Notes: generated by a model from the sequence alone, not told the origin. Shown: positions 36,885 through 48,853, counted from the first letter of the stretch. The stretch: DNA of 64,000 nucleotides from Anadara kagoshimensis (GCA_021292105.1 CM037864.1:11021898-11085897); one strand, 5' to 3'. Program-made: numbers and translations.

Positions 36885-37050
36885 CCCTGTATGCCTAGAC
36901 TACATATAGAATCTAAGAAATGTAAACTTTATAGACAGGTGGTCTTTATTTAGAGGTTCTTGATTCAAAGCAAAAGAAGTGGTCATAGTGGACAGGTATT
37001 CTATATAAAGGTGGATACCATAGCAGTTTTTACTGTGACTGTAACATTGA
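36885..37050. mobile_element. Related MITE, 'aggtggtcttt' subtype
   Basis: It shows 'cagttacccctgtatgccta', 'tagacaggtggtctttattt' and 'ggtggataccatagcagttt'. The last two also occur at the right side of the 76-bp array at 18117-18845, and a similar copy lies near 31852-32040. Confidence 0.6.
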
Positions 37051-37237
37051 GTTCACTATGTTTCTATTTATTCAAACAGTATACTAAATTGAAGTAATAG
37101 GACAGAAATGAGGAGATATAGATTTTTTATTCAAATTTTCAAAACATTGAATATTCAGAATATACAGCAATTTAGGAACTACAATTTGAAAATATGTAAA
37201 AAAAAATATAGGCAGAATAGTTTTTATGGCAACATTG

Positions 37238-37414
37238 ACACAAACCTGTCTATTAAGACCATTCAAGAGAACCAGTAAAAGTGGCCTTTATGGGCATGTG
37301 GCCTTATATACAGTTTCAAATAATATAAATAAAAAACATTTGGGATAAAATTTTACTGGCCTTTATAAGCAGGTGGCTCTTATATAGAAGTGGCCTTTAA
37401 GGCAGGTTGGACTG
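37238..37414. mobile_element. Palindromic MITE (CAGTC family)
   Basis: The left end is degraded ('acacaaacctgtctattaag'); the right end 'taaggcaggttggactg' is intact and followed by TA. The interior matches 30916-31093. Confidence 0.75.
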
Positions 37415-38566
37415 TAGTTTTGTGCAAAAAAAAAACTGAGTGTAAGGCATTTCTGATTATAGTTTAATTAAACATTTTTTTCACTTGATCAGTCAAGATT
37501 GAAATGAGAAAGAAAAAATGAGTAAAGGTTTAATTACTGGGTACAATTTATTTGAATTTACATATGGCATATATATGTTACGATACTATTTTATTTGGAT
37601 TAACATATGTATGTAACTTAAACAAAGTCCACTTGACCAATCAATGTTGAAATCAGCTGTGAAAATTTTATTCATGTTAACAAAACTGGTCATTTAACTC
37701 CTTTATCCAATAAGAATAATAACAACAGGTATTGGCTTTTGACCGCTTTTCTGTAAATTTTGACATGTTTAATCCTGTCGTTTGACGTTTATGAGTTGAA
37801 TCTTGATCATAAAATGCTGTATAAGCATATTGGACAGGCATGATTTTTTTGTAACTTTGCCTATAACTGGTTGCAGTTCAATATAAGTAAAATAATCTTA
37901 AACCCCATGATTATATATAGATATTATAATGCTATTCTATTCAAATTAAATTGAAAGGTAAATGGTTTTCACTGAACTCTGGTTTCCTCTACCATTCCAA
38001 AAACCAACCCCCTTATTATAAATGAATTAATCTATGACTGAGGCATTTAAACTGCAGTCAACTAAAAATTTAATTTTTGTGGAGGGTGCAAAAGAAAAAT
38101 TCATATTCCATTTTTTATGTTGTGAAATTTGGCATGCAACCATATATTTCATACAAAAATATTATTTATCAGCTGTTAATCTATATTTCCCCCGTGCCCA
38201 CTGCTACCTGGCTGTCAATAACAAGTCACCAATTTTCACGCTGTTATTAAATTTTTATTTTAAACATAAAGCTATTGCAAAATTAATTGAGTAACCATTG
38301 ATCCGTGACTTTTTACTAAATCCTTTCCGTCATAAGCTTGTTGACTGCATTTAAATTCAAAATAGCATATCTAACTTCTTAGTAAGCAGTAATTTTATTT
38401 AAGGATAAAAGTCTAAGTGGATTATATCAATTTTGTTGGACTTGTAAAAAACAGGTTAGTAAATTGTCTATATTTAACATTTTTTTTGTTTTGAAGAAAG
38501 TTAATTTGCCCTGACCCCAGTTTCACAATTATTTCATGAATAAGATTTTTATTGGAAATATTGATA

Positions 38567-38987
38567 CAGATGTTTGCACAGGCCTGGAAAAGTCCTTAAA
38601 TTTTGAGGTTTGCCCTATAAAGACCCTAAAAACAAGTCTGACCCTAAAAAATCCTTGCATTTAGCCAGTTGGGTGTCTGTATTTCGATATTAAATAGTTG
38701 CAAATAGACTGATATAAATAAATAGTTAATTGATGTTACATTGAAATGTGCAATTTAAAGGAACCTGGCCCAACTGAACGCCCAACTTCAACCTCCACTT
38801 TAATTGTCATTACTATGGCCATGTTTGACTGATTTAGTTGCCTTTGCACCAATATTTTTTTTGCTAAAATTGTCAAGATTTTTTTATTTTCAGGACCTTC
38901 TGATTAGGCCTTAAATTTGCAAATAAGACCCTGAAAAGACCCTAAAAAGTCCTTAAATTTGGAGCCCAAATGTCTGTACGAACCCTG
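38567..38987. mobile_element. CAGGG-type TIR element, copy 1
   Basis: It starts 'cagatgtttgcacaggcctg' and ends 'aaatgtctgtacgaaccctg', with internal runs of 'agaccctaaaaacaagtctg' type repeats and 'ttgattaggccttaaatttg' near the right side. It matches 39116-39567. No coding frame. Confidence 0.75.
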
Positions 38988-39115
38988 TTTGCAGATTGAA
39001 GTGATCTGTGGGTGTTTACAATATCACATCTAACATTATGAGTTAGAAACTGCAATAGAAATGTCAAGCATGACTGTTAAAATCTAGGGGCCTTGGTGAC
39101 CGAGTGGCCTTAACT

Positions 39116-39567
39116 CAGGGTTTGTACAAGCCTGGAAAAGTCCTTAAATTTTGAGGTTTACCCTAAAAAGACCATAAAAGCAAGTCTGACCCTAAAAAGC
39201 CCTTGAATTTATCCTGAAGGCCCTAAAAAGCCCTTAAATTTGGCCAGTTGGATGTCTGTATTTTGATATTAAGTGGTTGCTAATAGACTGATATATATAA
39301 ATAAATTAGGCTGAAAAAATACATCATTTAATAAGTTGCATTGAAACGAGCAATTTAAAGGTACCTGGTCCTCTCGAACACCTAACTTCAACCTCCATGT
39401 CAAGTGTATATGGACACGTAAGTAACTGTTTTATTGATTTAATTGCCTTTGCACCAATATTTTTTGCTAAACGGGTCCCTTTGATTAGGCCTTAAATTTG
39501 CAAATAAGACCCTGAAAAGACCCTAAATAGTCCTTAAATTTAAGTCCAAATGTCTGTACGAACCCTG
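39116..39567. mobile_element. CAGGG-type TIR element, copy 2, inserted in a SINE
   Basis: It starts 'cagggtttgtacaagcctgg' and ends 'gtctgtacgaaccctg'. The TIR is CAGGGTT followed by GTACA. TAACT precedes and follows the element, consistent with a 5-bp target duplication. The left flank 'ccttggtgaccgagtggcct' is the head of SINE family 3 and the right flank continues that SINE, so the element split it. Confidence 0.8.
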
Positions 39568-39835
39568 TAACTGCACAAATCACAGCCCCTCTCACTGCCT
39601 GGGTTCGGATCCCACTCGTACAAACCCTGTAACTGCACACTTACAAATCACAGCACCTCTCACTGCCTGGGTTCGAATCCCACTCGTACAAATCCTGTAA
39701 CTGCACACTTACAAATCACAGCCCCTCTTACTGTCTGGTTTCGAATCCCACTCGTACAAATCCTGTAACTGCACACTCACAAATCACAGCACCTCTCACT
39801 GCCTGGGTCCGAATCCCACTCGTACAAATCCTAAG
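39568..39835. repeat. Four tandem copies of a SINE B-box segment
   Basis: The unit of about 65-70 bp runs from 'taactgcacacttacaaatc' through 'acagcacctctcactgcctg', 'ggttcgaatcccactcgtac' to 'aaatcctg'. It is a local amplification of the internal-promoter region of SINE family 3; the remainder of the SINE body follows to about 39960. Confidence 0.85.
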
Positions 39836-40082
39836 TTTGTAAGTTCACTTGCAAAATTTCAGTGTTTTTCTCTGGGCGATACAGTTTCTTCCACCATCCC
39901 TGAAAATGAAAAAATCTTGACTGGGACATAAACTCCATTACTCTACTCTATTCCAAGTCATAAACAAATAAAACAATACTTTTTAGTAATAGTAAGAGCA
40001 TACACCTTCCTAACATGGAGTGGCTGTTCACAATATCATACCTAAAAATATACATTAGAAACTGCAATAGAAATGTCATGCA

Positions 40083-40330
40083 TGAGGTCTTAGAAGGACC
40101 AAGTGGTCTAGAGTACATGCTGAGGGATCACAACACCTCACCGCCTAGGTTGGATTCCCACAAGGGACAAATCCTAGTTTTAGAAAGTTTGTCAGTTGTC
40201 AGCTTGTCGAAGGTCAGTAATATTTTCTGGGTGCTCCAGTTTCATCCTCTATCTTTGAACTGACAACCTCTATATACTAAAGTGAAAAATTCTTGACTTG
40301 GGCATCAAATGCAATTACTCCATTCCAATT
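40083..40330 (+). mobile_element. tRNA-derived SINE, family 3
   Basis: It shows 'aggaccaagtggtctagagt', 'ctgagggatcacaacacctc', a diverged B-box 'ggttggattccc', 'gggtgctccagtttcatcct' and the tail 'tgacttgggcatcaaatgca'. Confidence 0.75.
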
Positions 40331-40363
40331 TATAAACAAAACTACTGATTTATTTTAGAACCA

Positions 40364-40705
40364 CTGCGGCAGCTCAGTTGGTACAGTGCTTGCTCCATAT
40401 GTGGGAGGTCATGGGTTCGATCCCCGGCCGGTTCTGACCCAAGACTTGAAAGTGGGTAGTGACTGTTCTTTCGCCAAGCACTCGGCATTACAAAATGAAA
40501 GTCGCGGTTCTTTCGAATGAGAACTTAAAATAAACGAGGTCCCATGTCACGGTGGGCTTGGCACGTTAAAGAACCCTGCTGTATAATGCCATCAGCGCAA
40601 CTCACAGGCAAAATTTCTGCACCTTTGCCTATAGCTGGGGACGTCTCGATATAAGTGAAATATTTTTGACTGGGACGTTAAACACCATTACTCAACTCAA
40701 CAGAT
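40364..40705 (+). mobile_element. tRNA-derived SINE, family 1, best-preserved copy
   Basis: The head 'ccactgcggcagctcagttg' has B-box 'gggttcgatcccc'. The body includes 'acccaagacttgaaagtggg', 'caagcactcggcattacaaa', 'taatgccatcagcgcaactc' and 'tctcgatataagtgaaatat', and the tail is 'gggacgttaaacaccattac'. CpG sites are retained, suggesting a comparatively recent insertion. Confidence 0.92.
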
Positions 40706-41654
40706 TAATTTTACCATAGTAATAGTTAAGAGTATGCACTTTCCTAACACAGAATGGGTGTTCCCAATATCGTGTATGAAACTGTGATAGAAATGTCATG
40801 CACGTCAGATCAACGACCGGCCTTCAAACTTGTAACACTGATATAACACTTATTGCATTCTTATGGTATAATATTTTTGTTTAGCTCATCCTTGTCAATT
40901 TAATAGCAATAAACCTTGCCACATTAATATTCATAGTTTCTACAAACTTTACCACCAGAATTCAGTTTTCAAATGTAAATGTAAGTTTTTGTTTATGTAA
41001 TATTTGTTTTTTATAACATAGAAAGATTTGTTTTTATTGAGTGAGTTTTATTTTAAAACATAAAATTCAAAATTCTGTTATTAAATTCTAAATTTGATTT
41101 TAGATTTAAACATAAAATTCAAAATCAGTGATTGAATTTTTACTTGAAACATAAAATTTTTAGTTGAGTTTAATGGAAACATGAAATTTAAATTGTTGTG
41201 ATTAAAATTCTTTAACTTAAATATAAAATTTGATATTTTACTATTAATAAAAATCATACATACCGGTATGTATATACATTTATATTATATAGAGTAAGTG
41301 TATATGTATATACCGGTATATAAATCTATAATGCGGTCCACAAGAATGAATTTGAAGAATGGCGGTAACAAAAATAAAAATATGTTTAATTTTACATGAT
41401 TGAATCATCACAACGGTGAATAGTCAAGTTTGAAATTGATATTAAATTTATTTTTAATGATCAGAATTTAAATTGCGATAAAAATGAAAATAAGTCATGG
41501 CTTGTTGTTAATCAGTGATATACATGTATATATATATAGGTGTGGATTAAAAAAAGGTTGAACGAAGTGGGTGTATGGGTTGAAATGGAGTCATCACTTG
41601 TTTTGTGCCCCAGTCATGGTTCTTTCACTTACATCATGATCGAGGACTCTGTCT

Positions 41655-41890
41655 CACCCTTTTGTGAATAGGGCTGGACCCTTGCAATTTGGGAGAGTAA
41701 GTATCAAGATAGCCAAAATTGTTATAAAGAAAAAGTGATAGAAAACTGCAAAATACTGAGTTTTTTAAGCTGAAATTTCCAAAATTGTGAATATTGGCAG
41801 AGTGATTTTGGAAAAAAAACTATAAGATATTGAATTGTGAAAGGGTCAAAATATCGGCTTAAAAACCAACCCAGGGAGAGCCCTGACGAT
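41655..41890. mobile_element. Non-autonomous element, 'tggacccttgcaattt' type
   Basis: The left 'agggctggacccttgcaatt' and right 'accaacccagggagagccct' ends are partly inverse. The interior ('gaaatttccaaaattgtgaa', 'ggcagagtgattttggaaaa') matches 55215-55440. Confidence 0.65.
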
Positions 41891-42027
41891 AGTCAGCTTG
41901 AATGGTGGAACAAACTGGAGTACTCAGATAAAACCAATGACCTTTGGCAAGCCAACTGACTAACTTTTCTGATACTAAGTTCTGCCCAAGTGGGAATCAA
42001 ACCTAGGTAGTAAGAGTTACTGTAATT

Positions 42028-42232
42028 GACCTATCGCCAGCCATGCCTTTTATGTTCCGACACTGGCCGTCATCACGGTACCAAAGCAGCGTCACAGCAA
42101 CTAATGATGTTCTAGTGTCAGTGACGTCATTAAATGGCACAATTCAGGCCGAATTATCATTCTTTTTGTGTGGAATTTATGCATGCAGTGCCTTTGTTGG
42201 AACATTGTGGGCGTGGCGGGCGATCTGTCAGT
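42028..42232. mobile_element. TIR MITE, second copy of the 12251 family
   Basis: It contains 'cagtgacgtcattaaatggc' and 'ggaacattgtgggcgtggcg', inverse matches to the copy at 12251-12452, with a diverged left end 'cctatcgccagccatgcc'. The copy is in the opposite orientation. Confidence 0.75.
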
Positions 42233-44165
42233 TTTTAAGCTGGTGCTTTAGACCACTGGGCCACCAGTACCAAGGTTCCATTAATAGGTATAGGGACTTT
42301 TTTCTAGGTTAACTTTAATGGGTGTGTGAATAGAAAAAATAATTCATTTATTCTTGAGGTGGAAATCTGAAAGGTAAGTCAAACTTTAATCCACAAATCT
42401 GATTAAAGTTTTGGTAATTACTGACGAGATTAATGAATCAAGTAATCTCTGACAGATTATAGAATGAAGTATATTAAGATGGGTTAAAAATAGCTTGACT
42501 ATTGCTGGTTAATTGGTCGGAATGATGTTTAACACCCCAGTAAAGATTATTTTGATCATATCAAGGCAGTCACATTGAGACAGTGGGGAAAATTGGAAAA
42601 AACATTGATGTTCAATAGTCAGGAATGGAATTTAATGCCCCAGTCAAGACTAGTTCAGTCATATCATAGCAGTCACTTCGGAATGTTGTAGGAGCTGAAG
42701 TGCCTAGGCAAACCATTGGCTTTTTGACTAGTGAAATGATCAATTTAATCTTGCACTATGTTCTTCTTCATTAGTATTTCAATCTAGGTATTGAAAGACA
42801 CTGTATAGACCCTAGTGTGAAAATTGGGTTTTCTCTGAGTACCGCAATTCTGAAGGTCTTACTTATAGGGAAGGAAAGCGGCCTTTCACTTTTTATACCA
42901 AAAATTCCGGATAATCTCCTGATTTTTTACTAAAAACCGTCCTGATTTCCTAATTTTGTTTAACCAAAAAGTGCTTGACACACTGCATTACTCTTTCAGT
43001 ACTTTGATTCTGTTGTTTAGCCACTCACAAATCGTGCTTTTACTCATCCTGTGTGTCAAAATCAGGATGATGATGACGATGATGGGTTGTTTAAGAGAGT
43101 AATTAAATGTTGGAATAATTTGGCACCTCTTTGCCTGACTACTGCCAAACTTAATGATATATTTATTATTACTTTACAATATGTAAAATGTAAATTATGT
43201 ATGAAGTCATACGTCATACTGTTTATATCAACATGATTAATTGATTTATTACCCCCCCCCTCCTCCTCCTCCTTCCAGCATTTGTAGCCGTAACACACAT
43301 ATGCAGTTTTCAATGCTACCTACTTGGAATATGGATCTAATTAAAGGAGATAGAAATTTTAATAGGTGCAATTAAAGGCATTCTCTCATAATTTATAGTG
43401 CATTTCTTTTGGTTGCCAGTTACTAAGAGATATCTCTACCTCATGCGACCTCCTTTGCATGTTATGATGTGAGCCAGAGAGCGAGTGTGTAATTTCAAAA
43501 GTTAAGGATAAGACTTTTATATCAGTTTTGATTAAATTTTAAAATTTGAAAACTTTTTGTTTACAGAAATTTTCAAAAAGAAATTTGTCATTTTTAGGCC
43601 CAGTTTATTATTTAGAATCATAATTTCATTGCAAGGTACATGGACAAATGGGAGTCCTTCCATGAATTCAGGAAGACCATATCATTAACCCCTTTTTACC
43701 ACCTTCATTGCTCAGTGGTACAGCTTCTGCCTCAAGAGGGAAGGTCTTGGGATTGAACCCCAGTTGGATCATACAAAATACTTTTAAATTTGGGATACAG
43801 CTTCTGCACTTGGTGATGGGTATTAAGAGGGCAGAGTAATAACTGGTTCACCTGGTGTTGGTATATTGGGACTAGACAATGATCTTGCTCACCTAAAATT
43901 ACTACCAAATAAAAGTAGTTTACCCTCGGAAAAAAATGACTAAAATTTCCCCATTTTATCACCAAAATTAAAAAAAAGACAGTGCTATACTAGCAAATTA
44001 AATCTAGTTGACCTTGCACTCAAATTTGTCACAATAAAACATCTTTGCAATGAATATCCTAAGCTATTGCATGCATGTCATAATGCAGTAAGCTGTATTA
44101 CTAAACCAAATTTTTCCCAATTTAAAAGGCAGAAGGTAGTTTTTAAAAATTGCAACAAAACTACT

Positions 44166-44400
44166 GCTGGGAGATGGTATGTCTGTTTGTGGCGTACTAA
44201 CACTGTGAGCATACAAGTTATAGTTTTCTTAAGTACATGCTGGTACAAAACAGACTATAAAACACATTCGTACATCTCAACCATACACAAACGAACTTGT
44301 TCTTCGATTATTCCTTAGAAATTAATAAACATGCTTGTGTCACAAAAATCTTAAAAGTTGCTGATGCGATGTTAAAACAACATTACAACCAACTAACAAG
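44166..44400 (+). repeat. SINE family 2, 5'-truncated and diverged
   Basis: It shows 'ctgggagatggtatgtctgt', 'acatgctggtacaaaacaga', 'cttgttcttcgattattcct' and 'gttgctgatgcgatgttaaa', with a degraded CAAC tail. Confidence 0.75.
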
Positions 44401-45526
44401 TTAACCATTTAACCTTGTTTTATATCATAATATATAGAGAATTTATAAAATGAAGAATTGCCATTCTGATGTTAAAAAAAGATTTTATCATTAATATTTA
44501 GAGAATTTATTAAATAAAGAATTGCCATTCTGACGTTAAAAAAATAAAAAAAAGAGATTATTTTGACAACTTTATCAGTTAGTACATTTACCTTGATATT
44601 ATCCCCAGAAGTTTTGGTAACTTCTGTTTTTCGTACATCTTAACACTCGCGTTGTTTATATGGTATGCCATTAATGATCTTATCAAGCTTTTTTTTTGCA
44701 CTCCGCATTATTATTTTGTTTATTATATCGTTTATTTTAATTAATACTTGTCTTGGTGATGTAAATGGATTTGCCCAATATTTTCATAGTAGAAAATTGT
44801 GTTTGTTTTCTTTACAAATGGGGTTTTCTTGATTTTGGGAAACTTGGCAAACGGACGGAGAATATTTTTATTGGTATCTTATTTTTTTCCCGTTGAAGAA
44901 TGATAATCTGTGAAGTATTTTGTTTTAAGGGCTAATTGATGTACTATATTAGATACCAAAGCCATATGTTTCTTGAGCAAAATCTCGGGAGAAATCCGAT
45001 ACAATTTTTTCGAACCGAGCACCATTCCACAGGTAACTATGTCAGCTGATAACAGAGGGAACCCCTCGTAAAAATTCTCGTACTTTTAATCTCTTGCCTC
45101 TTGGTGAATCATGGTCATGACTGTTGTTCATGGTATCCAAGACAACTTCACATTCGAAAAAAAGATAATCTTTTAATTGAGCTGTGGTAATCTAGTTACT
45201 CATTTCCTCTTAATATGTTTATGGTTTAGATTACGATTCGGTTCTACCACAGGAAAAAAAAGCAAAACAATATTTAAGCAAAACTATCTGGTGTGAATCT
45301 AAATGTTTCTGTATGTGCAGCTAAACTAATTTGGATGTGCATTACATTGCAATAAATTTGTTTTGAGACATAACGTGTCCCTCGGATTTTCGGGGGGGTT
45401 TGTGATTCATGGTGCATCTTTATACTTACCAGATGAGCCGACTATTATGATATGTGTGTGTGTGTTAAGTCTGTTATGCAATATGATGCAATTCCAAGAA
45501 TTTCATCATCACTGGAATTTACTGTT

Positions 45527-46050
45527 TTTACCAAATATTGCTGAATACAGCAATTTTATTTTAAGTGACAGAAATCGTTTTAATCTTTTATTTTAAATGT
45601 GATTATGGATTGTTTTCGTTTAAAAATCTGTGAAATTTGATTTCATTTGAACAAATTACTCTAGTAATTAATACATATGAATATGATATTGTTTTGCTTT
45701 GGAATTAATGGATTTTACCAAATATTGTCTAATATAGCAATACACAGATAATTTAAATCTTATATTTTAACTATGATTGTGGATTATTTCCAAAAAAATG
45801 TGTGATTTTGTGGACAAATTTGATTTCAACTCGACTAATTCCTCTGGTAATTGATACATAGGAATATGATATTGGTTTGTTTTGGAATTAATGGATTTTA
45901 CCAAATATTGCCGGAAACTGCAAGTTTTAAATGTGTTTATGGATAATTTTAAAAAAAATATTATAAATATGATGTGAATAAATCTTGATTTTAACTGAAA
46001 AGATTCCAATGGCAATTAATTACATGAATATGACATAGTTTTTGTTTTGT
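45527..46050. repeat. Three tandem units of about 185 bp
   Basis: 'ggattttaccaaatattg' or a variant starts units near 45527, 45711 and 45893. Each continues with a 'gattatggattgtttt' type segment, 'tttgatttca' and 'atgaatatgata'. No gene seen. Confidence 0.8.
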
Positions 46051-46503
46051 GTTTAATTGTTTCTGTTTGCGTGTGAAATTTACATCCTGTTTATGTGCGA
46101 AATTTACATCTTGCTTACATGTGAAATTTACATCTGAAGACAGAAAAAACCTGTGTGTTTAATATCTTAAGTTATTCCATGTGATATGTATATATCCAAC
46201 CTGATTTTTACAATAATTATTACATATGGACGAATATTTATAGGTAATTAGAGCTATTTATCTGTTATTCGGTTGTTAAAATCAATTTGAGAATGTCCGC
46301 GGATTGATAATAAGTTCATTTACTACCATTGTTGGATTACGACAATTAGACATGTAATTTTTGTGCAAAGATAAACTTTTTTGTGTGTTACATAATTCCC
46401 ATGGCAACCATTTTGAGAATTTGGAATTGCATTTTTATGCTGTAGAGTGTTTCTGATTTAAAATTAAATGGTTGGCTGTTTGTCAGATTATTATTTTTGA
46501 AAT

Positions 46504-46665
46504 ATGCAGAGTTATCAAGGACAGATCACGATAACGCTTTATTACGCGTTTTACCATGTCGATGATTTTAGTGAAAGTGGTAATAATAATATTTTGGATA
46601 TAGACCAAAATGCGCAACAAGAAAACACAAATAATATTCCACAAGGAGACGATGCGAACATGGCG
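46504..46665 (+). CDS. Candidate alternative first or cassette exon of liprin-beta
   Basis: The ATG at 46504 opens 54 codons: MQSYQGQITITLYYAFYH, then a polar acidic stretch with DDFSESGNNNILDIDQN, ending GDDANMA at the donor 'GCGgtaaat' (46666). The segment ends in phase 0, matching the exon at 55567. The same ATG overlaps a possible acceptor (T-rich tract, then 'atgcag', AG at 46508-46509). The segment could therefore instead be a 156-bp internal exon starting at 46510, also phase 0 at both ends. Asn/Asp/Gln-rich, probably disordered. No homologue recognised; coding status is inferred from frame, composition and splice signals. Confidence 0.45.
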
Positions 46666-46924
46666 GTAAATATACATTCTTTTTTTGATTTTTACGATTT
46701 TTTTTCAATGCCAATTTATCTCCAGCATGTTGATTTTATTAATTACTCATTTAATTTGCTAATTTTCATCTGTTTAACTTAATTAGCCAGTATTCAAAGT
46801 TTGATTTGATTTTGGGATTGTGATTTGGGCATGGACAGATAAGTATGTGTTTCATTATGAAATTAAATAGGATTCTCTGATTGGCAAGGTACAAGGGATA
46901 TATTTTCATTTTCATTTATATGTA

Positions 46925-47100
46925 CAGTCAAACCTGTCTATAAAAGCCACTCAAGGGATCCAGTAAAAGACCTTTATGGGCAAGTGGTCTTTATATACAG
47001 GTTTAAATAACACAAATAAATAGTAATTGGGAAAAAGTTTTCCTGGCCTCTACAAGCAGGTGCCCTGTATATAGAGGTGGCCTTTATAGCAGGTTTGACT
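46925..47100. mobile_element. Palindromic MITE (CAGTC family)
   Basis: It starts 'cagtcaaacctgtctataaa' after TA and ends near 'cctttatagcaggtttgact'; the last bases are degraded. The interior matches the other copies. Confidence 0.8.
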
Positions 47101-47369
47101 TATATTTGTTAAATGACAGATTTTTCTGACTTATTTATTTTGCTAATATATTACATGTATTCTACATCTCATTTGTGCTGACAGCTTACATAATATCTCT
47201 TACAGTTCCACTCGAGGTAGATAGTATGTCATTTTGTTTATCTGAAGATCCATTGTCACTGGGAAATCCAGTTTCTTCCACCATCCAAGAACTGACTAAT
47301 ATGATATAAGTGAAAGAATCTTGACTTCGACGTAAGACACCATCATTACACTCAGCCCCACTCCATCTA

Positions 47370-47583
47370 CTGTATATTGCTTTATTTTCACGGTGTCAAA
47401 TTTTAGCGGTGTGACGATGACTAGTGTATTCGCGGTGTCATATTTTCGCGTCTTATCTGATTCAAAGGAAAACGACTCTAGCAAGATTAATGGGCTGGTA
47501 ATACAAGTGTCTATTCACGGTGGTTTAATTTTTGTGAAAATACACTTGACCGCGAATATAGCGAAATATAAGCATTATACAGT
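47370..47583. mobile_element. TIR MITE, 'cgcggtgtcatattttcgcg' type
   Basis: The left end 'ctgtatattgctttattttc' is inversely matched by the right end 'gcgaaatataagcattatac'. The interior is CpG-bearing ('tagcggtgtgacgatgac'). The open frames on both strands here reflect the near-palindromic element. A related but diverged copy is at 48938-49150. Confidence 0.7.
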
Positions 47584-47633
47584 ATCTCAGTTGTAATTGA
47601 TTTAATGAAGTTTTATCTCCTAGTTGAGAATAT

Positions 47634-47945
47634 TTCATTTATATCAAGACATCACAAGCTATAGGTGAAGTGGTAAAACATTTTGACTTTTGAAGTGCAC
47701 TTGGATTAATGTGCAGAGAGAGTTCTTTAAAGTGCCATGCCTGTCGTGACATGAGACACAGGACATGGTAGTTTAAGGTCTCTTCCATTAAGGAACCCAT
47801 GGCTTTCATTTCTGAGTACTGAGTGTTTGGGGAAAGAACAGTCACACCTTTTTTTAAGTCTTGGTAAGACCTGGCTGAGATTCGAACCCCAACCTCCCAC
47901 ACACAAAGTGAGCATTCTACCAACTGAGCTACTGCAGTGGTCAGT
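47634..47945 (-). mobile_element. tRNA-derived SINE, family 1, reversed
   Basis: On the minus strand it reads 'gtagctcagttggtagaatg', B-box 'ggggttcgaatctc', 'taccaagacttaaaaaaagg' and 'tgaaatattctcaact' at the tail side. All short open frames here are internal to the SINE. Confidence 0.88.
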
Positions 47946-47977
47946 TGTAATTAGGAACAAGTTTTTTTTAAATACGA

Positions 47978-48157
47978 TAGTTGAACCTGCCTTAAATGCC
48001 ACCTCTAAATAAGGGCCACCAGTTTTTAAAAGGCCAGTATAATTTTATCCCAATTGCTCTTTACTCATGTTATTTGAACCTGTATATAAGGGCCAACTGC
48101 CCATAAAGACCAATTTTAACTGATTCCCTTGGGTGGCCTTTATAGACAGGTTTGACT
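47978..48157. mobile_element. Palindromic MITE (CAGTC family)
   Basis: It shows 'tagttgaacctgccttaaat' to 'tttatagacaggtttgactt'. It abuts the reversed SINE with only about 30 bp between them. Confidence 0.8.
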
Positions 48158-48429
48158 TAGACTTGCTTGTATTAAACTATTAGACAAAAAGAATAACCAA
48201 CACTGTAGTACATAGAGAGGGGCGAGTTGGCCAATTAAAAAATGTTCTGCCTAATTTAATTTATTAGTATTGTAAGTGATATTAATTCTAAGAATGCCTT
48301 GTGATAATTACAACCATATGACACTGTAAATATTTCACATTTAGTTTGGATTATCAGTTTACACAGGGACAAATGATATCGTTAATTTGATTAATATATT
48401 AAGTTAAGGATCCTGTAATTGATATCTAT

Positions 48430-48575
48430 GAATAAAGCCAGGTCTCTCTCTCTCTCTATCTCTCTCTCTCTCTCTTTCTATCTCTCTCAGCTAAAGTTAT
48501 AGATCTTAAGTTATAGATCTTGTAACTGACCTTTATGAATAAAGACTCTCTCTCTCTCTTTCTTTCTCTCTATTG
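48430..48575. repeat. CT microsatellite, duplicated block
   Basis: Two (CT)n stretches (48445-48490 and 48545-48573) are preceded by 'tatgaataaagccaggtctc' and 'tatgaataaagactctctct', so the flank and microsatellite were duplicated together. Confidence 0.8.
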
Positions 48576-48582
48576 TGAATGG

Positions 48583-48853
48583 AGCCAATTGGTCTGAAGC
48601 ATGTGCTTACAGATCTCATCTCCTAGGCTTGAATTCACTTTGGTAAATCCTAGCTTGAGCGTGTTTGTTATATTGCTTGTCCAAGGTCAGTTTAAACCCT
48701 ACTTAGGGCAGATCCTGGAGTGACAAAACTTTTTAGTTTGCTTGCCAAAGGGTGATGGTTTTTCCTGGTCACTCTGGCTTCTCCCACCTTTCCAGAACTA
48801 GCCGCCTTGATATTAGAGAAAAAGTTTTGACATCATTATTCCAATTCCACTCC
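48583..48853 (+). mobile_element. SINE family 3, diverged
   Basis: It shows 'ggagccaattggtctgaagc', 'catctcctaggcttgaattc', 'gcttgccaaagggtgatggt' and 'cacctttccagaactagccg'. The middle is partly duplicated. Confidence 0.65.

Noticed and set aside
40364..40440. tRNA gene suggested by good A- and B-box sequences
   Set aside because: It does not close into a cloverleaf with an acceptor stem, and it continues into a SINE body found at many sites. The same applies to the heads at 867, 12985, 31527, 33120, 57675 and 62364.
41331..41364. ATG-started segment (MRSTRMNLKNG) with donor 'gtaaca' and an AT-rich box upstream, possible first exon
   Set aside because: It ends in phase 1 and would not keep frame with the phase-0 acceptor at 55567; very short, no other support.
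44952..45032. Open segment ending in SKISGEIRYNFFEPSTIPQ before a good donor 'CAGgtaact'
   Set aside because: It lacks an ATG in frame and the only nearby acceptor gives an incompatible incoming phase; at most an untranslated first exon.
45363..45596. 77-codon frame starting MRHNVSLGF
   Set aside because: It runs into the 185-bp tandem repeat and has no splice signals or domain.
47639..48012. Three overlapping 60-95-codon frames on both strands
   Set aside because: They are internal to a reversed SINE family 1 copy.
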